Source: Shewanella dokdonensis | Lineage (GTDB): Bacteria; Pseudomonadota; Gammaproteobacteria; Enterobacterales; Shewanellaceae | Length of the DNA stretch: 64,000 nt | Assembly (NCBI RefSeq): GCF_018394335.1 | Contig: NZ_CP074572.1 | Coordinates: 2,914,001 to 2,978,000 of the forward strand | Direction of reading: 5' to 3' | Shown: positions 58,303-64,000 of the stretch, one piece after another | Numbering within the stretch: position 1 is the stretch's first letter | Layout: every line of letters starts with the position of its first letter | Program-made: the position numbers and the translations under genes | Notes under the pieces: model-generated | Told to the model about the DNA's origin: nothing | Databases searched by the model: none | Seen by the model: only the letters and a program-made list of their open reading frames with translations

Positions 58303-60163
58303 ATGCTGATCCGTCATAAATTGTTGTTAAGTGCAGCGGTGTCTGTGGGCTCACTGATTATCATCTTCATATTAAAGGAATATTCCGCTGCGGCGCAGGA
58401 ACAGCTTTCTCAAGGACAACAATTGGTGCTGCAGTTGGAAAATAAAGTGCTGATCCTGCGTAAACATGAAAAGGATTTTTTAGCCGTTTGGACATGAAAT
58501 ATGTCGAACAGCATCAACAAACAGAACAAAGTTTGTCGCCTGTTGCTGACCAGCTAAAAGGTATTTTCAACCATTACGATATAGACAGCACCGCAGTGGC
58601 CACACTGAATAGCGCGGTGAACAGTTACGGCCAACTGTTCCATAAGGTGGTGACGCTACAACAACAGATAGGACTGACACCAACGTCGGGGCTTTACGGT
58701 AAGTTGCGTGATGCCGTTCATAATGTGGAAAGCCTAGTGAAGCAACATAACAATGCCCCATTACTGGTGATCATGTTGCAGTTGCGGCGCAACGAGAAGG
58801 ATTTCATGTTGCGACGAGAAATCAAATACGTTGATACCTACCAGAAAAATTTTCAGGCTTTTCAGCAAGAGTTGGCGCAGTCGGGGTTAAACGCAGATGT
58901 TCAGTCACAGATAAGCAAATTGATGGATGAATATCGTGGTTCATTTCTGGCGCTGGTCGATGCCGAACAGCAACTGGGACTGGATGAAACCTCGGGCCAT
59001 ATGGCGGAATTGCGCAACGCGGTTGCTGCAACCGAAGATGCCTCAGCGCAACTTTTAGCTCAGACCCAAGCCCGTATTGATGCCGAAAAACGCTCAACCT
59101 TCTGGTGGGGGTGATATGTTTTGCGCTCATCATTGTCGCAGTATCTTGGGCGACTTGGTTAATTATTCGCAGCATTATGCGCCCGGTGGAAAACATCACC
59201 AATACCATTACCGAGATAGCCCAGCACAAAGATTTGGCACTTCGTTGCAGTACGCTCAGTGATGATGAACTGGCATTGATTGGTAAGTCATTTAACAACA
59301 TGGTCGGAAGTTTCCAGCAGGTGATCAAGCAGGTGATGGCCGCCACTAATACTATGAGCGGTGCCTGTCATGAGCTGGCCGAAAACACCAGACAAGCATC
59401 TGATGGTGTGAGTCGCCAACTTGAAGAAACTGATCAGGTGGCAACGGCGGTCACCGAAATGGGCACAACTATTGACGGCATCGCCAAAAATACCGAGGAG
59501 GCGGCCACAAAGGCAGAGTCCACTCACCTCAATGCTGAAAAAGGTCAGCAGGAAGTTGAAGAAAGTATTCGCCAGATCCAAGCCTTGGCCGGTCAGCTTA
59601 ATCAATCCGCTGAGGTGGTGCAGCAACTGGAAGCCGACAGTCAGACCATAGGTAATGTGCTATCGGTTATTCGGGGCATTGCGGAGCAAACCAACCTGTT
59701 GGCGCTGAATGCTGCCATTGAAGCCGCAAGGGCCGGGGATCAAGGCCGAGGCTTTGCGGTTGTGGCGGATGAAGTGCGCAGTCTCGCCATGCGTACCCAA
59801 GAATCTACCGAAGAGATTGCTGGCATTATCACCACATTACAAAATCGTACTCAAAGTATTGTCAAGGCGATGGAACTCAGTCAGCGGCAGGGTGGGGATA
59901 GCGCGCAGCAGGCCGCTAACGCCGGTGGCTTGTTAGGTAAAATTACTCACGATGTCACTGATATTATGGATATGAATACCCAAATAGCCGCAGCAATTGA
60001 GGAACAGAGTACTGTGGCTGCCGAGGTTAATCGCAATGTGATTGCTATCCGGGATATTGCCGAGCTGTCAGCTCAGGCCGCTGCGGCCAATGCCACGGCT
60101 TCGGAAGAGGTGCGAGAAAAAGTCAACGAGCTACAACAAGTGGTTGGACAGTTTCGTGTTTAA
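58303..60163 (+). CDS. Methyl-accepting chemotaxis protein with HBM-like sensor, frame broken twice
   Basis: About 620 residues after adding a base near 58485 and near 59101. A first membrane segment ([17 protein letters not shown]) precedes a helical bimodular sensor with two KDF motifs ([10 protein letters not shown] and [10 protein letters not shown]). The second membrane segment ([17 protein letters not shown]) is followed by HAMP and the signalling tip [23 protein letters not shown] receptors bind organic acids or similar. Confidence 0.88.
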
Positions 60164-60214
60164 GCCCCAGTGATGGGAGCTTACTGGCCAGTGGACGGCC
60201 AATTTGGGGCACAA

Positions 60215-60238
60215 AAAACCTCGCTTAAACGAGGTTTT
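60215..60238. terminator. Bidirectional terminator
   Basis: AAAACCTCG and CGAGGTTTT around a six-base loop, with T runs on both strands, between the chemoreceptor and the tRNA operon. Confidence 0.85.
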
Positions 60239-60244
60239 AAAGAT

Positions 60245-60331
60245 TGGTACAGGTGAGAAGACTTGAACTTCCACGCCCGTAAGGGCACCAGCACCTGAAG
60301 CTGGCGTGTCTACCAATTCCACCACACCTGC
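60245..60331 (-). tRNA. tRNA-Leu (CAG), copy 1
   Basis: 87 bases, with 3'-CCA encoded (TGG on the plus strand). The anticodon loop TTCAGGT between CCAGC and GCTGG gives CAG. A long variable arm and GTTCAAGTC T-loop mark a leucine tRNA. Confidence 0.95.
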
Positions 60332-60359
60332 ACGATATATTTTATTGTTCACTCTGAAT

Positions 60360-60446
60360 TGGTACAGGTGAGAAGACTTGAACTTCCACGCCCGTAAGGG
60401 CACCAGCACCTGAAGCTGGCGTGTCTACCAATTCCACCACACCTGC
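60360..60446 (-). tRNA. tRNA-Leu (CAG), copy 2
   Basis: Same 87-base sequence as its neighbour, anticodon CAG. Confidence 0.95.
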
Positions 60447-60487
60447 ACATAACAGAGTGAATTTCAGCATAACCCAATTTACGTAGT

Positions 60488-60574
60488 TGGTACAGGTGAG
60501 AAGACTTGAACTTCCACGCCCGTAAGGGCACCAGCACCTGAAGCTGGCGTGTCTACCAATTCCACCACACCTGC
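60488..60574 (-). tRNA. tRNA-Leu (CAG), copy 3
   Basis: Same 87-base sequence; the spacers between the three copies differ, so these are tandem gene copies rather than one long repeat. Confidence 0.95.
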
Positions 60575-60622
60575 ACTGTACTGCTACGTATTTTTGTTAG
60601 CTGAACACCTTACAAATCAAGG

Positions 60623-60698
60623 TGGTGCCCGAACCCGGAATCGAACCAGGGACACGCGGATTTTCAATCCGCTGCTCTACCGACTGAGCTATTCGGGC
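60623..60698 (-). tRNA. tRNA-Phe (GAA)
   Basis: 76 bases with encoded CCA. Anticodon loop TTGAAAA gives GAA; T-loop GGTTCGATTCC. Upstream member of the Phe–Leu–Leu–Leu cluster on the minus strand. Confidence 0.96.
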
Positions 60699-60951
60699 AA
60701 CGGCGTGCATTAAACGGCTTTTGCTGATTTGAGTCAACAGTTTTCTATTAAATATTTCAAAACATCGCGCGTTTGTGCAAGTTTTATTCGTAACCTCAGA
60801 TATTGAGCAGCAATCGCTCGAAAACCGCACTATTACAGGGGTTAGCGCTAATGTCCTTGCAGCTAAATTGTGGCAGACAGGCAGTTCAACGGTGGGAGTC
60901 ACGACAGAATCTGCGGCTTAACGGAAAAACACTTCGAAAGGCCAAAACAAT

Positions 60952-60972
60952 GAAGCCCCAATACGGGGCTTC
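60952..60972 (-). terminator. Terminator after bamD
   Basis: GAAGCCCC and GGGGCTTC around a short loop, 12 bases after the bamD stop. Confidence 0.75.
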
Positions 60973-60983
60973 GTGTCAAAAAA

Positions 60984-61750
60984 TCAATCCTGTTTCAACA
61001 TGTCGTTATCTGGGTAATTGGTTTTCATCACCATCAGCACATGCTGTTTCAGCTCATTTTGGCCTAATTTGCCGTAAGCTTCCGCCATGATTTCCAGCGC
61101 CTTTTCCACATACGGCGTATCGGAGTAGCTTTCTAGCACGGTTTGGGCACGTACTGCCGCAGCGCTCCAAGCATCCATTTTGACATAATACTCGGCAACT
61201 TTGATGGCATAACTGGCCAAACGATTTTTCAGATACTGCATCCGCTGCCGGGCATCGGCGGCATATTTGCTGTCAGGATAGGCTTTCAGTAATTTTGCGA
61301 AATCTTTGAAAGCGTCTTTAGCGTTCTGCGGATCACGATCGGTGCGGTCAATATGCAGCAGCGAATGCAGCATATAACTGTCGGCTTGCATATTTACCAG
61401 ACCACGCATGTAAGTGACATAATCCGCATCTGGATGCGTGGGGTTCAGCTTCAAAAATCGGTCGATATTGGCAATCGCATTCGCGGTATCGTCCTGCTTG
61501 TAGTATGCGTATATCAGATCTAATTGAACCTGGGTTTTGTAAGGGCCAAAAGGATACTTAGAATCCAGCGCCTCAAGGGTCTTCACGGCTTTCGCGAAGT
61601 TTCCCAGTTCCATGGAGTTACGGGCCTGAGAATAGAGTTCTTCCGGAGTCTGCTTGCCGGCAAGTAATTCCTCTTCGTCGGGTTTGCTGCTACAGGCTAC
61701 AATGGCCAGCGAAAAAAGGCTATTGCAGCGCCTTTGACAAATTTATGCAT
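60984..61750 (-). CDS. bamD: Outer-membrane assembly lipoprotein BamD, frame broken in the signal peptide
   Basis: About 255 residues when A6 at 61712–61717 is read as A7 (T7 on the coding strand). This restores MHKFVKGAAIAFFSLAIVAC with a lipobox (Cys20). TPR repeats follow: ELYSQARNSMELGNFAKAVK, then ALDSKYPFGPYKTQVQLDL. BamD is essential for beta-barrel insertion, so a true frameshift would be lethal. Confidence 0.93.
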
Positions 61751-61874
61751 ACTTGAATCAGGTTCTTTTTTGAAAGTTGTAGTTAAGAAATCCGCCAATT
61801 CACGATAAACTAGCAAATTTCCGTGTTAAACCGATAACACAGTTCTATGACCCCAATAATTGGGGACGGTTCCT

Positions 61875-62848
61875 ATGACGCAAGAGATTAATCTAAAAAG
61901 CGAGATATCAGCAACCCAAACTGGTCAGAGATTGGATCAAGCAGTGGCAGAATTATTCCCTGACTACTCTAGAACCCGCATCAAAGACTGGATCTTGGGG
62001 GAAATGTTTTTATTGATGGGGTGGCGATTACGCGTCCCCGGGAGAAGGTATTGGAGTCTCAATTAGTGGAAGTAAACGCCACTATTGAAGAAGAAACCCA
62101 AGCAGAAGCGCAAGCGATCGATTTAGATATTGTCTATGAAGACGACTCTATCATCGTCATCAACAAACAGGCCGGACTGGTCGTTCATCCCGGTGCAGGT
62201 AACAGCGATGGCACATTGATGAATGCTTTGCTGCATCATTGCCCTGCGATTGAACATGTGCCACGTGCAGGCATTGTGCATCGCTTGGATAAAGATACCA
62301 CTGGCTTGATGGTGGTAGCCAAGACCGTTGAAGCGCAAACGCATCTGGTCACTGCCTTGCAAGCGCGTGAAATTACCCGTGAATATGAAGCTATTGTCAT
62401 AGGCACCATGACGGCGGGCGGCACGGTGGATGAACCCATTGGCCGTCACGCCACCAAACGCACGCATATGGCAGTAACGCACTCTGGGCGGCCAGCGGTG
62501 ACTCATTATCGTGTGGCAGAAAAATTCCGCGCGCATACACGGTTACGTTTGCGTTTGGAAACTGGCCGGACACACCAAATCCGTGTACATATGGCTTATA
62601 TTGGGCATGTGCTGGTGGGCGATCCGGTTTATGGTGGGCGTCCACGTCCGCCAAAAGCGGCCAGTGCCGAATTTATTGAAGTTCTGAAAAACTTCAAGCG
62701 TCAGGCGTTGCATGCGGTGCGTTTGGAACTGGCGCATCCGTTAACCTGTGAAGTGATGAGCTGGCAAGCGCCGATCCCCGATGATATGGTGCAACTAACC
62801 AAAGCCTTGCGTAAAGATACTGAAGAGCATCCCGAGGATATGTTGTGA
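61875..62848 (+). CDS. rluD: 23S rRNA pseudouridine synthase RluD, frame broken once
   Basis: About 324 residues when G5 at 61997–62001 is read as G6 (KDWILGGNVFIDGVAIT). S4 domain at the N-terminus, catalytic HRLDKDTTGLMVVAKT, and the C-terminal RRLKDL-type segment LRLRLETGRTHQIRVHMAY. It modifies U1911, U1915 and U1917 of 23S rRNA. Divergent from bamD; stop overlaps the yfiH start. Confidence 0.95.
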
Positions 62849-63563
62849 TATTGGAACATCACTGGCCACTTCCCCCAAATATCAGAATAGCGATGACTGA
62901 CCGGCTCGATGGCGTCAGTCTGCCGCCTTTCGACAGCCTGAATCTGGGAACGCATGTCGGTGATGATTCTGTGGCAGTAAAACACAATCGCCACTTGTTG
63001 CAGCAGCAACTGCAATTACCAAGTGAACCCGCTTGGTTGGAGCAGGTGCATGGCACCCGTGTGGTGCATCTGGGGCAGGACGATAACCGTATTGCTGATG
63101 GCAGTTATGCCGATTCTGCCGGACAAGTTGCCGTTGTCATGACGGCTGATTGTTTGCCGGTGCTGCTATGTGACCGTGAGGGGACGCAAGTTGCTGCTTT
63201 ACATGCTGGATGGCGCGGCTTGAATGCCGGGGTGTTAGAAGCGGGCATCGCCCATTTCCGCCAAGGCTCACAACTGCTGGCTTATCTCGGGCCCGCAATC
63301 GGTCCACAGGCATTTGAAGTGGGGAAGGAAGTGCGCGAGGCGTTTATTGCTTCTACGCCAGGTGCCGCCAGTTGTTTTACCCCACATGGCGATAAATTTA
63401 TGGCCTCGTTGGAAGCGCTGGCAAGCTTGCGTTTGCAGGCGGCGGGTGTCTCACAGATTTATGCGGCATCTGCCTGTACCTACAGTCAGCCGCAACGTTT
63501 TTCTCTTATCGTCGCGAGCGCGACACCGGGCGTATGGCCTCACTTATCTGGCGTGAATTTTAA
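62845..63563 (+). CDS. yfiH: YfiH/PgeF family oxidoreductase, frame broken near the end
   Basis: GTG start overlapping the rluD stop. About 239 residues when T5 at 63498–63502 is read as T6, giving the family end RFFSYRRERDTGRMASLIWR and a stop at 63561. Metal-binding motifs HGTRVV, MTADCLPVLLCD and LHAGWRGL. The family (PgeF, YlmD) is linked to peptidoglycan editing and purine nucleoside or laccase-like activity. Confidence 0.9.
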
Positions 63564-63662
63564 CCACTTTTTCTGTGGTTTTTACTTGAATTGGCGCCAG
63601 CTATCCCCATCTTTAAGGTAACAAAGTTATTCCCCCTTATTTTGAGATTTTCAGGAGGCTGT

Positions 63663-64000
63663 ATGCGACTTGATCGTATGACCAATAAATTTCAGCTTGC
63701 TATCTCAGATGCTCAATCACTGGCGCTCGGACGTGATCATCAGTTCATTGAACCTATCCATCTGATGATGGCTTTGTTGAATCAGGATTCTGGCTCGATT
63801 CATCCCTTATTGACCCAGGCCGGGATCCAAGTCAGTAGCTTGCGTTCGTTGCTAACCAAAGAGCTGGAACGTTTGCCACAGGTGGAAGGCACTGGCGGTG
63901 ACGTGCAGTTATCACAGGCGTTGATCCGGCTGTTGAACCTTTGCGACAAACTGGCGCAGAAGCGTAAAGACAAATATATCTCCAGCGAGCTGTTTATTCT
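63663..64000 (+). CDS. clpB: ClpB disaggregase, N-terminal part, cut by the window end
   Basis: Starts at ATG 63663 after AGGAGG and continues out of the window. The first 112 residues include [34 protein letters not shown] and the second Clp-N repeat. ClpB is an AAA+ chaperone that dissolves aggregates with DnaK. The bamD, rluD, yfiH, clpB order is typical of gammaproteobacteria. Confidence 0.95.
   Translation, partial: MRLDRMTNKFQLAISDAQSLALGRDHQFIEPIHLMMALLNQDSGSIHPLLTQAGIQVSSLRSLLTKELERLPQVEGTGGDVQLSQALIRLLNLCDKLAQKRKDKYISSELFI

Noticed and set aside
60241..60580. Three near-identical repeats with short spacers, CRISPR-like at first sight
   Set aside because: Each repeat folds as a full leucine tRNA with CCA; not a CRISPR array.

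Overview
The window looks like a chromosomal segment of a marine-type gammaproteobacterium, most likely Shewanella or a close relative. This rests on the bamD–rluD–yfiH–clpB order at the right end, an ExeM-type secreted nuclease, two chemoreceptors, DUF3069- and DUF3624-like proteins, and a metR–metE pair with MetJ-type operators. Genus assignment is inference; no rRNA gene is present.

Layout. 1–2300: AT-rich tip of a probable defence island (SMC/RecN-like ATPase with the end of a partner gene, then a decayed YhcG/DUF1016 remnant). 2300–9250: a phospholipase-D lipoprotein, a membrane glutaredoxin with a six-cysteine secreted peptide, a CTX-M-like class A beta-lactamase, a VOC protein, YjdM and a cache-GGDEF diguanylate cyclase. 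9500–24000: RsgA, an alpha/beta hydrolase with divergent TetR, Trx2, a cysteine-detoxification pair (CyuR/CyuA), YjiM/YjiL, a PanE-type reductase, a chemoreceptor, an AraC-GyrI regulator and an SPFH protein. 24440–30385: a tight sucrose operon (sucrose-phosphate synthase, sucrose-phosphatase, fructokinase, amylosucrase) able to make and recycle sucrose. 30460–41530: DUF2059 and DUF805 proteins, a B12 receptor behind MetJ-like boxes plus a cobalamin riboswitch, an IS256-like element with a sulfotransferase, a TesA-like lipase, an HDOD protein, and metR/metE.

41550–48525: membrane protein, dodecin, QueG, DUF3069 protein, ExeM nuclease and malic enzyme. 48900–51700: an AT-rich accessory patch that looks like integron gene cassettes without an integrase (attC-like folds, a YefM/YoeB toxin–antitoxin pair, small membrane proteins, a rhomboid). 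51876–60163: HTH and SMI1/KNR4 proteins, PepO, RsuA, an ECF sigma/anti-sigma/DUF4097 operon and a second chemoreceptor. 60245–60698: three tRNA-Leu(CAG) and one tRNA-Phe. 60984–64000: bamD, rluD, yfiH and the start of clpB.

Sequence quality matters here. About 25 otherwise normal genes, including essential bamD, are broken by single-base gains or losses, usually in homopolymer runs, and each regains its family's sequence when one base is restored. I read these as sequencing or assembly errors and annotate whole genes across them. The transposase and the YhcG remnant are the only genes I read as possibly truly decayed.

Genes working together: the sucrose operon; MetJ boxes tying B12 uptake (with its riboswitch) to metE; CyuR/CyuA for cysteine detoxification; sigma/anti-sigma/DUF4097 for an envelope response; and YefM/YoeB with TGTACA operators.
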